64,000 nucleotides of DNA from Syntrophobacterales bacterium. GTDB lineage: Bacteria > Desulfobacterota > Syntrophobacteria > Syntrophobacterales > Thermodesulforhabdaceae. Below are positions 35,910 to 44,158 of the stretch, one piece after another. The notes under the pieces are model-generated. The model did not search any database. It had not been told where the DNA came from and saw only the letters and a list, made by a program, of their open reading frames with translations. The stretch covers positions 62,001-126,000 of the forward strand of contig JAOACS010000012.1 in NCBI GenBank assembly GCA_026417655.1, given 5' to 3'. Within the stretch, counting starts at the first letter, position 1, and each line of letters starts with the position of its first letter. A program made the position numbers and the translations under genes.

Positions 35910-36620
35910 CTATAGATCGATGTTATCTGGATATCCCCTATGGAGGAAGGAGAAATCTATGAAGGGCCGGACACTTTTTTCTTTATTAATCACCATTGAA
36001 GCTAGATCTATCCATTCATAGGCCTTGTCTATAACAGCGCTATCACTACTTGCTATTATGCTTTCTTGGTATGGGAAGCTACGTTCCGGGACTTGGACCG
36101 TTAAGGCTTTTCCCCTTATACCGTATTTTCTAAAAAGCTCATTATAGATTTTTGCCAATTCACCACTTTTACTTACGGGAGCGTCAAAATAGATAAAAAC
36201 TTCTGCAATGTCGTAGGGTTCCAAAAACCGACATATTAGTTCCGCGGCAAAGAGGGATACTTCTGTAAGTCTGAAACTACCGGATATTTCTGCTATATCC
36301 CTCAAGGCCCCATCGTTTCCCTTAAGAATTAGGCGTTCAAGAAGGGCGCTTTCAACCGTTATATGTACGTTGTGGCCATCGATCGTTAGAGTTTTGTAGC
36401 GGCTGGATGCAAGGTGTGTTCGCTTACCTTGTCTTGTAAGGGCATCTTTGGATCCGAATACACCCCGTCTCAAAATATTACGTTCCGAAGCTGTCAAGTT
36501 GTACCTATTTCCAACCATTTCAAGAGATCTTTCTCTTGGGTAGTCTCGGTTTTGGAGAAAGTAGAAATCGAAGGATGCGATAACGAGGATATCTTTTCTT
36601 GGGGTAGCTCTATTGGGCAT
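35910..36620 (-). CDS. DUF434 domain protein
   Basis: A 236-residue cytosolic protein of unknown function. The N-terminal segment with YPRERSLEMVGNRYNLTASERNILRRGVF matches DUF434, and the rest (YKTLTIDGHNVHITVESALL, FIYFDAPVSKSGELA, SSDSAVIDKAYEWID) matches the conserved C-terminal part that accompanies it. The family occurs in archaea and some anaerobic bacteria. The IDGHN and FDAP / SDSAV acidic residues resemble a PIN- or NYN-like nuclease arrangement, but this is a weak impression. It follows the acyl-CoA ligase by 53 bases and may be the last gene of the etf operon. Confidence 0.8.
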   Translation of the reverse strand: MPNRATPRKDILVIASFDFYFLQNRDYPRERSLEMVGNRYNLTASERNILRRGVFGSKDALTRQGKRTHLASSRYKTLTIDGHNVHITVESALLERLILKGNDGALRDIAEISGSFRLTEVSLFAAELICRFLEPYDIAEVFIYFDAPVSKSGELAKIYNELFRKYGIRGKALTVQVPERSFPYQESIIASSDSAVIDKAYEWIDLASMVINKEKSVRPFIDFSFLHRGYPDNIDL

Positions 36621-36632
36621 AATTTCTAAGTT

Positions 36633-36664
36633 GGGGAGTAGGGGTACTTTAGCCCCATCTCCCC
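36633..36664. other. GC-rich hairpin between the acyl-CoA ligase and DUF434 genes
   Basis: GGGGAG-TA-GGGG (36633-36644) pairs with CCCC-AT-CTCCCC (36653-36664) around an 8-base loop. No T-run follows on the minus strand. It may stabilise the 3' end of the upstream message or pause transcription. Confidence 0.5.
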
Positions 36665-36673
36665 GTGTATCGT

Positions 36674-38371
36674 TTATTTTTGCTGCTGTGCTAGCCTAGC
36701 CTCTTCTTCGGCCTTCAGATCTTTTCTTAGGATTTTTCCAACGCTACTTTTGGGAAGGTTGTCCCGTATTTCCACAATCTTTGGAACCTTATAGGCCGCT
36801 AGTCTAGTTTTACAAAATGAAATAATCTCTTCCTCTGTCAAGGTTTCACCGGGTTTAGGAACTACAAAAACCTTTACCGTTTCACCCCTGTAGGGATCCT
36901 TTACACCAATTGTTGCCGCATCAAGCACCTTTGGATGGCTGTAAAGAACTTCATCAATTTCTCGAGGATAAATGTTGTAACCGCCGGCTATAATCATATC
37001 CTTTTTGCGATCCACAATAAATGTGTAGCCGTCCGAATCCATCATGGCGATGTCACCCGTATATAGCCAGCCATCTCGAAGAGTCTGTTTGGTCTCTTCA
37101 GGTTTTTTCCAGTAGCCTTTCATGACCTGAGGGCCCTTTACTACCAGCTCTCCGGCTTCACCTGGTGGGAGCTCCCGTTCTCCCGATTCAATGTCTACAA
37201 TTTTTACGTAGGTATCCGGCATGGGAAGCCCAACGGAACCAGGTTTTCTAAGGCCGCGTATTGGGTTACAATGGGTGACTGGACTTGCTTCGCTTAAACC
37301 GAATCCTTCAACGATAATACTTCCGGTCATTTCCTCAAACTTTTTCATTACCTCAACGGGCATAGGAGCTGAACCGGTTATACAGAACTTCACCGATGAG
37401 AGGTCAAAGCTACTAATTCTAGGGTGGTTTAGGATGGCGACATACAAAGTGGGGACGCCGGGGAAAAGAGTTGGTTTAAATTTATGAAGAAGTTTCAATA
37501 GATCGTTTATCTCAAACTTAGGGATAAGACAGACGTAGCTTCCAGTATAAAGAGCATAATTCATACACACGGTCATGCCAAATACGTGAAAAAGGGGTAG
37601 AAGCCCTACAACCCGTTCTTCATTTATTCTAACCTCAGGGAACCAAGTGTTTATCTGAACAACGTTTGCGAGTATATTTTTGTGGGTAAGCATAGCGCCT
37701 TTAGCTACCCCCGTCGTTCCGCCGGTGTATTGAAGCACCGCGAGATCTTCAAGGGTCGCATTAAAGGGGCGCTCTGTCGGAGGAGTTCGATTTATGAGAT
37801 CAGTGAAATTGAGAACTCCATCGCCATAGGGAACCTTCATGAAGAGATTTTGTTTTTTCGCCTTTATAGGATAAAGCATAGAAAGGGGGAAGGGTAGTGC
37901 TTCCTTTAGGCTGGTTACAATAACCTTTTTTACCTGGGTTTTTCCGATGACGGGAGCAACCTTAGGATATAAGTGATCCAACACGATCGCATATTCCACA
38001 TCACCATCATTCCATTGATGTTCGATCTCCCTTTCCACATACATGGGATTAGTGTTTACAACAACAGCGCCAAGCCACAGGGTAGCGTAGTAGGCGATGA
38101 AAAATTGAGGGCAGTTAGGGAGCATAATCCCAACCTTTGTTTCCTTCTCTACCCCTAATCGTGCTAAGGCTTCGGCAAACCGCATGATCTTGTCCCAAAG
38201 CTCTCTGTAGGTAAGCTTTTTCCCGTAAAAGTATGTGGCTGGTAGATGTCCCCATCTTTCTACGTTCTTCCCAAGAATCGCTGGTAAGGGATCGGCCGGG
38301 TATGTTGCCTGTCGAGGAACACCTTTATCATAGTGAGCAATCCACAGTGCTTCCATAGATTCCACACTCAT
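36674..38371 (-). CDS. Long-chain acyl-CoA synthetase (AMP-forming, FadD-like)
   Basis: A 565-residue adenylate-forming enzyme that activates a fatty acid with ATP and CoA. The P-loop is YTGGTTGVAKGAMLTH, followed by VEGFGLSEASP (A5), GWLYTGDIAMMDSDGY (A7), FIVDRKKDMIIAGGYNIYPREIDEVL (A8) and the catalytic Lys in SSVGKILRKDL near the end. Chain length is inferred from overall similarity to FadD. It lies 67 bases downstream of etfA, so products feed the acyl-CoA dehydrogenase/Etf route. A hairpin sits in the gap. Confidence 0.92.
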   Translation of the reverse strand: MSVESMEALWIAHYDKGVPRQATYPADPLPAILGKNVERWGHLPATYFYGKKLTYRELWDKIMRFAEALARLGVEKETKVGIMLPNCPQFFIAYYATLWLGAVVVNTNPMYVEREIEHQWNDGDVEYAIVLDHLYPKVAPVIGKTQVKKVIVTSLKEALPFPLSMLYPIKAKKQNLFMKVPYGDGVLNFTDLINRTPPTERPFNATLEDLAVLQYTGGTTGVAKGAMLTHKNILANVVQINTWFPEVRINEERVVGLLPLFHVFGMTVCMNYALYTGSYVCLIPKFEINDLLKLLHKFKPTLFPGVPTLYVAILNHPRISSFDLSSVKFCITGSAPMPVEVMKKFEEMTGSIIVEGFGLSEASPVTHCNPIRGLRKPGSVGLPMPDTYVKIVDIESGERELPPGEAGELVVKGPQVMKGYWKKPEETKQTLRDGWLYTGDIAMMDSDGYTFIVDRKKDMIIAGGYNIYPREIDEVLYSHPKVLDAATIGVKDPYRGETVKVFVVPKPGETLTEEEIISFCKTRLAAYKVPKIVEIRDNLPKSSVGKILRKDLKAEEEARLAQQQK

Positions 38372-38395
38372 AGGTAAGCCTCCGAGATAGTTTTA

Positions 38396-38426
38396 GGGAG
38401 GGACAATTTCCCAACCCTCCCTTTTT
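38396..38426. other. Hairpin between etfA and the acyl-CoA ligase gene
   Basis: Perfect 7-base arms GGGAGGG (38396-38402) and CCCTCCC (38415-38421). TTTTTT follows on the plus strand, so it is a good terminator only for plus-strand (antisense) RNA. On the minus strand the hairpin follows the etfA stop and precedes TAAAACT, so partial termination or message processing is possible. Confidence 0.55.
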
Positions 38427-38438
38427 TACGAGCACTTT

Positions 38439-39425
38439 CTAGCAGGTGCTTTTGTATTTCTTTACTTCTTCTGTAAAGACGGGGATAAACTTGAAGAGGT
38501 CTTCAACTATGCCGTAATCGGCCTTACTAAATATGGGGGCATCAGGGTCTTTATTTACAGCGACGATATATTTTGATGAGCCCATACCGGCAAGATGTTG
38601 AATGGCCCCGGAAATTCCCACAGCAATATAAAGGTTTGGGGTTACTACTTTACCGGTCTGACCAACCTGATCGGAATGGGGTCTCCATCCTGCGTCGACG
38701 GCTGCTCGGGAAGCACCCACTGCGGCGCCGAGAACCTTCGCAAGTTCCTCTAGAATTACAAAGTTTTCAGCAGCCTTCATACCTCGACCGCCAGACACGA
38801 TAATGTCGGCTTCGGTGAGTTCGACCTTTCCTGAAGTATCCATTTCCACTCCCACAACCTGGGATTTTGGAGAAGGGACTTCTACATCGGCCAGGACCAC
38901 CTCTGCTTGCTTACTTTCATCTGGTGCAAGGCATGACATAACATTTGGACGGCAGGAAATCATGACAAGGGATCCCTCGGTCCATTCGTACCAACCCAGG
39001 CATTTCCCTCCGAAAAGAGGTCTTTTGGCCCTGATTTTTCCGTTGGATATGGCGATTTCAGTAGAGTCTTGAGCAAGACCGGCTTCCAGTCGAGCTGCAA
39101 GTCTAGCTGCAAGATCCTTTCCATTCATGGACGCTGGAAGAAGCACAACCCCAGCGTTGGCTTTTTTAATAATTTCAGCTATGATAGGTGCATAGGCTTC
39201 GGCATTATAATGTTCAAGAGCTGGATTATCGACCACAAAAATCTTATCGACACCATAATGTCCTAGTCTAGGGGCAACAGAGGAAACGCCGGACCCTAAG
39301 GCGATACCGTAGAGCTTCAATCCTAGAGCATCGGCTATGCGACGCCCTTCACTAGCTATTTCAAAGGAAACCTTCCTGAAGTTACCGTCTCTATATTCTG
39401 CTACGATACATACCGATTCAGCCAT
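38439..39425 (-). CDS. etfA: Electron transfer flavoprotein, alpha subunit
   Basis: Holds FAD and accepts electrons from acyl-CoA dehydrogenases. About 328 residues. The start MAESVCIVAEY is at 39425, after a GGAGGGG site; the frame is open for 29 more codons upstream but lacks a start signal. The C-terminal FAD domain has SGGRGMKAAENFVILEELAKVLGA, GASRAAVDAGW, QVGQTGK, YIAVGISGAIQHLAGM and VAVNKDPDAPIF. It lies 13 bases downstream of etfB. No added ferredoxin domain is seen. Confidence 0.97.
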   Translation of the reverse strand: MAESVCIVAEYRDGNFRKVSFEIASEGRRIADALGLKLYGIALGSGVSSVAPRLGHYGVDKIFVVDNPALEHYNAEAYAPIIAEIIKKANAGVVLLPASMNGKDLAARLAARLEAGLAQDSTEIAISNGKIRAKRPLFGGKCLGWYEWTEGSLVMISCRPNVMSCLAPDESKQAEVVLADVEVPSPKSQVVGVEMDTSGKVELTEADIIVSGGRGMKAAENFVILEELAKVLGAAVGASRAAVDAGWRPHSDQVGQTGKVVTPNLYIAVGISGAIQHLAGMGSSKYIVAVNKDPDAPIFSKADYGIVEDLFKFIPVFTEEVKKYKSTC

Positions 39426-39438
39426 CTTTTCCCCTCCA

Positions 39439-40236
39439 CTATATAACGCCTGCTTCTTCATGAAGCAGTCTAACCAATTCTCTTGCTTTCCCTTCCGTAT
39501 CAAGATTACCATTTATAATCTTTCCAGGCTTTCTCTCGGGTGGACGCTCGAGGCCAACAAGTTTTATCTTAGCTGAAGCTCCACCGCATTCGTCAGCACT
39601 AAGGCCAAGGTCTGCAAGTTTTTTGATTTCAAGGGGTTTCTTTTTGGCCTTCATAATGCCTGGAAGGCTTGCATATCGAGGATTCCATACTGCATGGGAG
39701 CCACCCATTGTGACCACGACGGGAAGGGGAGAGGTAAGAATCATTTTGCCACCTTCGACAGGCCTTTCAATCTTAACCGTCTGCCCATCGCATTCCATGG
39801 AAAGGGCAAGAGGAAGATGGGGCCATCCAAGAAGTTCCGCTACCATTGGACCTCTCTGATTATGGTCGTAATCAACAGCTCGATGGCCACAGAGCACAAT
39901 GTCGGGGTTTAGTTGCTTTACCGCTGCGGCAAGGGCTTTTGCTACACCGAAGCTATCACTTTCATTGAGGGCCTCATCATCGATAAGAAGTCCCTTGTCG
40001 GCTCCCATAGCAAGAGCTGTGCGAATGGATTCCACTACTCGTTGGGGTCCCCAACTAACGATCGTTACGGTGCCACCATGTTTTTCCTTAAGTCTTAGAG
40101 CTGCTTCAACGGCAAACTCATCATAAGGATTGATGATCCACTTAAGATCTGTTGTTACAATCGATTTACCATCATCGGCTATCCGGATAACCGATTCTGT
40201 ATCCGGCGTCTGTTTGAGAAGCACTACAATGTTCAC
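39439..40236 (-). CDS. etfB: Electron transfer flavoprotein, beta subunit
   Basis: Partner of EtfA, 265 residues. It starts MNIVVLLKQTPDTES and has NPYDEFAVEAALRLKE, the signature VDYDHNQRGPMVAELLGWPH and LPVVVTMG near the middle. Plain Etf beta binds AMP, and bifurcating forms bind FAD; the sequence alone does not settle which type this is. A GGGAGGAGG site lies upstream. It is the first gene of etfB-etfA-ligase(-DUF434), and a FadR-like palindrome lies 104 bases upstream. Confidence 0.97.
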   Translation of the reverse strand: MNIVVLLKQTPDTESVIRIADDGKSIVTTDLKWIINPYDEFAVEAALRLKEKHGGTVTIVSWGPQRVVESIRTALAMGADKGLLIDDEALNESDSFGVAKALAAAVKQLNPDIVLCGHRAVDYDHNQRGPMVAELLGWPHLPLALSMECDGQTVKIERPVEGGKMILTSPLPVVVTMGGSHAVWNPRYASLPGIMKAKKKPLEIKKLADLGLSADECGGASAKIKLVGLERPPERKPGKIINGNLDTEGKARELVRLLHEEAGVI

Positions 40237-40339
40237 GTCCGTCCTCCTCCCTGTGAAATTAATTTTTTAAAACGATCTCGCCGAACCCTCTTGAACAAAT
40301 TTTTCTTTATTATGCAACTATTTTTTGACATTTCTAAAC

Positions 40340-40357
40340 TGAATGATGATTCATTCA
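40340..40357. promoter_or_regulatory. FadR-type operator palindrome upstream of etfB
   Basis: TGAATGA-TGAT-TCATTCA, a perfect 7-base inverted repeat. The Bacillus subtilis FadR (TetR family, formerly YsiA) operator consensus, as I recall it, is TGAATGANTANTCATTCA, and it controls fad and etfBA genes there. The match here differs at one specified spacer base. Its position ahead of an etfBA-acyl-CoA ligase operon fits the same role. No TetR gene is in the window. Confidence 0.65.
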
Positions 40358-40421
40358 CGCTATACCAAACATCCCATCCTCATAGCAACAAAAAAAACTC
40401 CCTCCCGCAAGTGGTCCTCGC

Positions 40422-40439
40422 TTTTTTTTCGAAAAAAAA
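40422..40439. other. T8-CG-A8 perfect palindrome
   Basis: Eight T, CG, eight A, in the region between etfB (minus) and ftsY (plus). The A-tracts could bend DNA or act as an UP-like element. The rest of 40237-40500 is AT-rich, and I see no gene in it. Confidence 0.5.
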
Positions 40440-40500
40440 TGTGATACTTGACTGATCCTGAGATTAACACAACAGGCGGGGACTTAATGGGGAAAAGGTT

Positions 40501-41529
40501 ATGATTTGGTGGAGAAAAAAGGTTGGGCTTCCAGAGGAGAATAAAGAAGAAGGACAGGTTTTAGGGGAGACCCAGATCGAAAAAGAGCCTGAGTTGGAAA
40601 ACAGCGAAAGGCGGGAAGGCCTGTGGAAAAGGTTAGTAAAGGGGCTTCAGAAAACTAGAGACCATTTCACCTCTAGAATAGAACAGCTTTTTAGTGGTAG
40701 AAAAACTATTGACAGAGAGCTCTTTGATGAGCTTGAGGAGATTTTAATTACTTCTGACGTTGGAGTAGCCGCAACAAGAAGACTTCTTAATAATCTCGAG
40801 GAACGAGTAGAGAGGGAATCTATTCAGGAACTAGAAATTCTATACAAGATGCTTGAAGAAGAAATAATAGGCCTTTTGAGTATTCCCGCTGAACCCCTAG
40901 ACCCCAATAGGGCAGATCCCTTTGTAATAATGGTTGTTGGCGTAAACGGCGTTGGGAAAACTACCACCATTGCTAAACTCGCTAACCACTGGAAAACAGA
41001 GGGTAAAAAACCCCTCGTAGTTGCTGGTGATACCTTTCGAGCCGCTGCCATAGATCAACTTGCCATGTGGGCAGAAAGGGTAGGGGTTCCCATAATTAAA
41101 CAAAGACCTGGTGCGGATCCTTCCGCCGTAGTTTACGATGCACTGGATGCCGCAGTTTCTAGAGGTTATGATCTGGTGATTATTGATACTGCAGGTCGCA
41201 TGCATACGAAGTCTAATCTAATGGAGGAGTTAAAAAAAATCCGCCGGGTGATGGCAAAAAAGATTCCTGAGGCCCCTCATGAAACCTTTCTTGTCTTAGA
41301 CGCTACTACGGGACAGAACGCCTATTCCCAGGTAAAAACTTTTAAGGAGGAGATAAGCATCTCGGGGCTTATTCTTACAAAGCTGGATGGAACAGCGAAA
41401 GGCGGGGTAGTTATAGGCATTTGCCACGAATTTGGTATACCAATAAGGTTCATTGGGGTAGGAGAAGGTATTGAGGATCTTCGCCCTTTTCAGCCGGAAC
41501 TATTCGCTAAGGCTCTGCTAGGTCATTAG
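40501..41529 (+). CDS. ftsY: Signal recognition particle receptor FtsY
   Basis: GTPase that docks the SRP-ribosome complex at the inner membrane. 342 residues: an acidic, charged A domain (to about residue 50), the helical N domain, then the G domain with VVGVNGVGKTTTIAKLA (G1), VAGDTFRAAAIDQL (insertion-box start), VIIDTAGRM (G3), LVLDATTGQNA and LTKLDGTAKGG (G4), ending GVGEGIEDLRPFQPELF. The A domain is short, as in many anaerobes. The start is ATG 40501 after GGGGAAAAGG. It is monocistronic. Confidence 0.97.
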   Translation: MIWWRKKVGLPEENKEEGQVLGETQIEKEPELENSERREGLWKRLVKGLQKTRDHFTSRIEQLFSGRKTIDRELFDELEEILITSDVGVAATRRLLNNLEERVERESIQELEILYKMLEEEIIGLLSIPAEPLDPNRADPFVIMVVGVNGVGKTTTIAKLANHWKTEGKKPLVVAGDTFRAAAIDQLAMWAERVGVPIIKQRPGADPSAVVYDALDAAVSRGYDLVIIDTAGRMHTKSNLMEELKKIRRVMAKKIPEAPHETFLVLDATTGQNAYSQVKTFKEEISISGLILTKLDGTAKGGVVIGICHEFGIPIRFIGVGEGIEDLRPFQPELFAKALLGH

Positions 41530-41536
41530 ATATAAA

Positions 41537-41559
41537 GGGACGGCCAAGGGGCCGATCCC
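41537..41559. terminator. Possible hairpin terminator between ftsY and the FmdB-like gene
   Basis: GGGA-CGGCC pairs with GGCCG-A-TCCC across 41537-41559. It lies between two convergent genes, but no T-run follows on either strand, so it may act only as a 3' stabiliser. Confidence 0.4.
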
Positions 41560-41563
41560 TGGT

Positions 41564-41812
41564 TTACTTCGTATACCCTGGAAGTGTTATGGTTGAACAT
41601 GAAGAGCCGGGACTACAGGATCTACTTGTCAAAGAAGGACCTTCTCCAGAAGAGAATGAGGTTTTAACAAAGTGGCTTGTTCGACTTACGATTCGCTCAA
41701 ATTCTTCTCCCCCACATTGGTTGCAGTGAAGTTTGATCTCCTCCTTGGAAGAGATAAAAAGGACTTCCTCGATGTTTCCACATTTGACACATCTAAATTC
41801 ATAAATTGGCAT
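41564..41812 (-). CDS. FmdB-family zinc-ribbon regulatory protein
   Basis: An 82-residue protein with the FmdB/CxxC_CxxC_SSSS pattern: MPIYEFRCVKCGNIEEV, then HCNQCGGEEFERIVS, followed by a Ser/Pro-rich tail containing two further Cys. Such proteins are putative zinc-binding regulators; FmdB was described beside formamidase genes, but the family is widespread with no agreed function. GGAGGAAGAG lies upstream of the ATG. It converges with ftsY. Confidence 0.88.
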   Translation of the reverse strand: MPIYEFRCVKCGNIEEVLFISSKEEIKLHCNQCGGEEFERIVSRTSHFVKTSFSSGEGPSLTSRSCSPGSSCSTITLPGYTK

Positions 41813-41859
41813 TGTCTCTTCCTCCCTAATTCACCCCGTCAAAATCTTAGCTCAATAAA

Positions 41860-42765
41860 GTGGTTATAGCCACCATGAACTCTCTTAACCTTTGTACACC
41901 CTTTGATGATACATCCTGCTTTAGATGTTGTCCACCCATTAGACCTTCTGGTTATGATCATATTGATTATATCTCCAGTCTAAAGAGGGAGTTTAGGGAA
42001 AACAGAAATAGAATATCTTCTAGAAAGATCCTTCCTAGACCAATAGTGGGTTTTTGGTGCTGGGCTCTAGGTTATATTGATGACCATTTTAAAACTATTG
42101 GCTGTCTTCTTCATCCTGCTCGAAATAGGGGTGTGGATCTAAGATTTCTTACGGGCTACGGGGCGAAGTGTGCTAGGGAGATATGTTATGAAGCTCGTGA
42201 ATTTTTAAAACTTTCGAAGAAATCGCAACTCTTTTGGTTAGAGCTTGCCCGAGGACTCAGTAGCTTTTACTTCTCAAGCCCCCGAGCAAACCCTCTCTTA
42301 CACCTTCTTAGGTGGGGAGGTTCTCTTTTGGAGGTGATAAGGGACGTGGCGGATAGAAGATTTTGGACGGCAACCGAAGCGGTTTGGCGTCTTGAATTTC
42401 TTCTTAGAGCTGACCTTAATCCAAGAGCCTGGAAGTTGCCTGTAGAGATCGCTTTAGCTGTCGTCTCGGATAGGGAGGATGTGGAAGTTTTTCTAGGAAG
42501 TGACTTTTTTTTTAGGCTAACACAACTCTGGATAGACAAAGGGTATGGGGTTTCCATGAATTACGAAGAGATGCCCTATGTGCACTTTTTGAGTATTGAT
42601 GACTCATTGAAAGATTTTATAAAATTTTTCCTTGGTGTCCCAAAAATGACCCTAAATCAGGCTCTAGAGTTAAGAGAAATTTTAAAAAAAATCGTGATAG
42701 AGTGCCTTTTTGAAGGCGATGAAGGAAAAAAAATTTATCATAAAGACCTTTGGATGCAAGGTTAA
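41860..42765 (+). CDS. Cys-rich orphan protein of unknown function
   Basis: Not recognised. The 301-residue frame has a cysteine-rich N-terminal third: DTSCFRCCPPIRPSGYDHIDY near residue 18, a GCLLHP segment with a downstream GYGAKCAREIC. The arrangement of seven to eight Cys suggests an Fe-S or zinc site. The rest is helical (LSSFYFSSPRANPLLHLLRWGG, WRLEFLLRADL). The frame opens with several possible starts; ATG at 41875 is equally plausible. It overlaps the mtaB start by 47 bases, so translation is probably coupled, and a role with the tRNA-modifying radical SAM enzyme is possible but inferred. Confidence 0.65.
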   Translation: MVIATMNSLNLCTPFDDTSCFRCCPPIRPSGYDHIDYISSLKREFRENRNRISSRKILPRPIVGFWCWALGYIDDHFKTIGCLLHPARNRGVDLRFLTGYGAKCAREICYEAREFLKLSKKSQLFWLELARGLSSFYFSSPRANPLLHLLRWGGSLLEVIRDVADRRFWTATEAVWRLEFLLRADLNPRAWKLPVEIALAVVSDREDVEVFLGSDFFFRLTQLWIDKGYGVSMNYEEMPYVHFLSIDDSLKDFIKFFLGVPKMTLNQALELREILKKIVIECLFEGDEGKKIYHKDLWMQG

Positions 42766-44050
42766 CCAGACTGAGTCGGCCTTTATGGCTTCGGAGCTCT
42801 ACCGCCGGGGATATAGGGAGGCTCAGCCTGGAGATCCTGTAGGAGTTTGTATAGTTCACGGGTGTGCTGTAACATCGAGAGCTTCCTATGAAGCGAGGCA
42901 GGCTTTGTATCAGTTTCATCGTAAATATCCTGGCGCTATTTATGTTTTTGCAGGCTGCGCTGCCAATTACGAAGGGATAGCAATAGCTAAGAGACATCTT
43001 GCAACCCATATCTTAGGAAACATAGAGAAGCTAGATCTTGTAGATTTCATCGAAAAAGAGGCTTCCCTACAACATCCTCTTGTCGCAAATTCCGATCCAA
43101 GGGGTTGCCCCTACAAACCTATGAAAGCTCTTTACTACGACCCTAGGGTGATGACTCGATCAAGGGTCTTTATAAAAATTCAGGATGGATGTGATGCCTT
43201 TTGTTCATACTGTGTTGTGCCCTATATTAGGGGCTATCGAAGGAGTCTCAAAGCTGAGGAGGTGGCGTTGCAAATCCAAGATGCTACCTCGGTTGGCTAC
43301 AACGAGGTGGTTCTTACTGGGATTCATCTTGGCCAGTGGGGACAAGATTTTTCACCTTCTAAAACTATTCTAGATCTTCTAAGATTTCTCGAAAATAGTA
43401 AAAGTGTTCCCCCTAAACTTCGCCTAAGTTCTCTTGAACCCTCCGAGTGGGACCATGAGCTCATAGATTTTTTGAGGGATAAGGACTGGTTTTGTCCCCA
43501 TTTTCATGTGCCTTTACAAAGTGGGGATCCGCAGATTCTAAAACTCATGGGGCGAAATTACAGCCCGGATTTTTACAAAGAGGTCATTGAGGCTATAAGA
43601 TCGGCCTTTCCTCACGCAGCCATTGGAGCGGACGTCATTGTGGGATTTCCGGGAGAAACGGACAAGATGTTTAAAAACACCTTAGAACTTGTTGAAAGCC
43701 TTCCCTTAACCTACCTTCATGTCTTTCCCTATTCACCAAGGGAGGGTACGCCAGCTGTGAAGCTTCATGGTAATGTGTCTCCCTATGAAGTTCAACTTAG
43801 AACGAAGAAATTGAGAGAGATTGGTGCTTCAAAAAAAAGATCCTTTATGGTCTCCCAGTTATCAAGAAAGCTCGTGGTTATCCTAGAAAGGCCTCTTAAG
43901 AAGGATCTATGGAAGGCTACGTCTGAAAACTACCTTCCCCTTCTAGTTCCTGTAACTAATGGTGAAATTCTTCTTAAGGGGGCTCTTGTTAAGGTTACCG
44001 TTGAAAAATACGACTCGGAAGAAAATATCCTAATAGGAAGCTTGGCTTAA
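42719..44050 (+). CDS. mtaB: tRNA (t6A37) methylthiotransferase MtaB
   Basis: Radical SAM enzyme that converts t6A37 to ms2t6A37 in tRNAs reading ANN codons. About 443 residues. The N-terminal UPF0004 domain has KTFGCKVNQTES, HGCAVTSRA and AGCAAN (first Fe-S cluster Cys). The radical SAM motif is CDAFCSYC followed by VVPYIRG. The GIHLGQWG and IGADVIVGFPGETD segments are typical, and a TRAM-like C-terminal domain ends it. ATG 42719 was preferred over TTG 42710. It overlaps the Cys-rich orphan gene. Confidence 0.94.
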   Translation: MKEKKFIIKTFGCKVNQTESAFMASELYRRGYREAQPGDPVGVCIVHGCAVTSRASYEARQALYQFHRKYPGAIYVFAGCAANYEGIAIAKRHLATHILGNIEKLDLVDFIEKEASLQHPLVANSDPRGCPYKPMKALYYDPRVMTRSRVFIKIQDGCDAFCSYCVVPYIRGYRRSLKAEEVALQIQDATSVGYNEVVLTGIHLGQWGQDFSPSKTILDLLRFLENSKSVPPKLRLSSLEPSEWDHELIDFLRDKDWFCPHFHVPLQSGDPQILKLMGRNYSPDFYKEVIEAIRSAFPHAAIGADVIVGFPGETDKMFKNTLELVESLPLTYLHVFPYSPREGTPAVKLHGNVSPYEVQLRTKKLREIGASKKRSFMVSQLSRKLVVILERPLKKDLWKATSENYLPLLVPVTNGEILLKGALVKVTVEKYDSEENILIGSLA

Positions 44051-44158
44051 GGCTACGGTTTTTTTTCTGGAGAATGGGTTCTTCTCGTGGTAATGAATAG
44101 GTAGGAAAGGGACTGTCGGAATAGGAAGTTTTATAATAGGAAGGGAGTTATTTAGAAG

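Noticed and set aside
40325-40352. Plus-strand promoter beginning at TTGACA 40325
   Set aside because: The -35 box is perfect, but no acceptable -10 box lies 16-18 bases away, and ftsY starts 150 bases further on.
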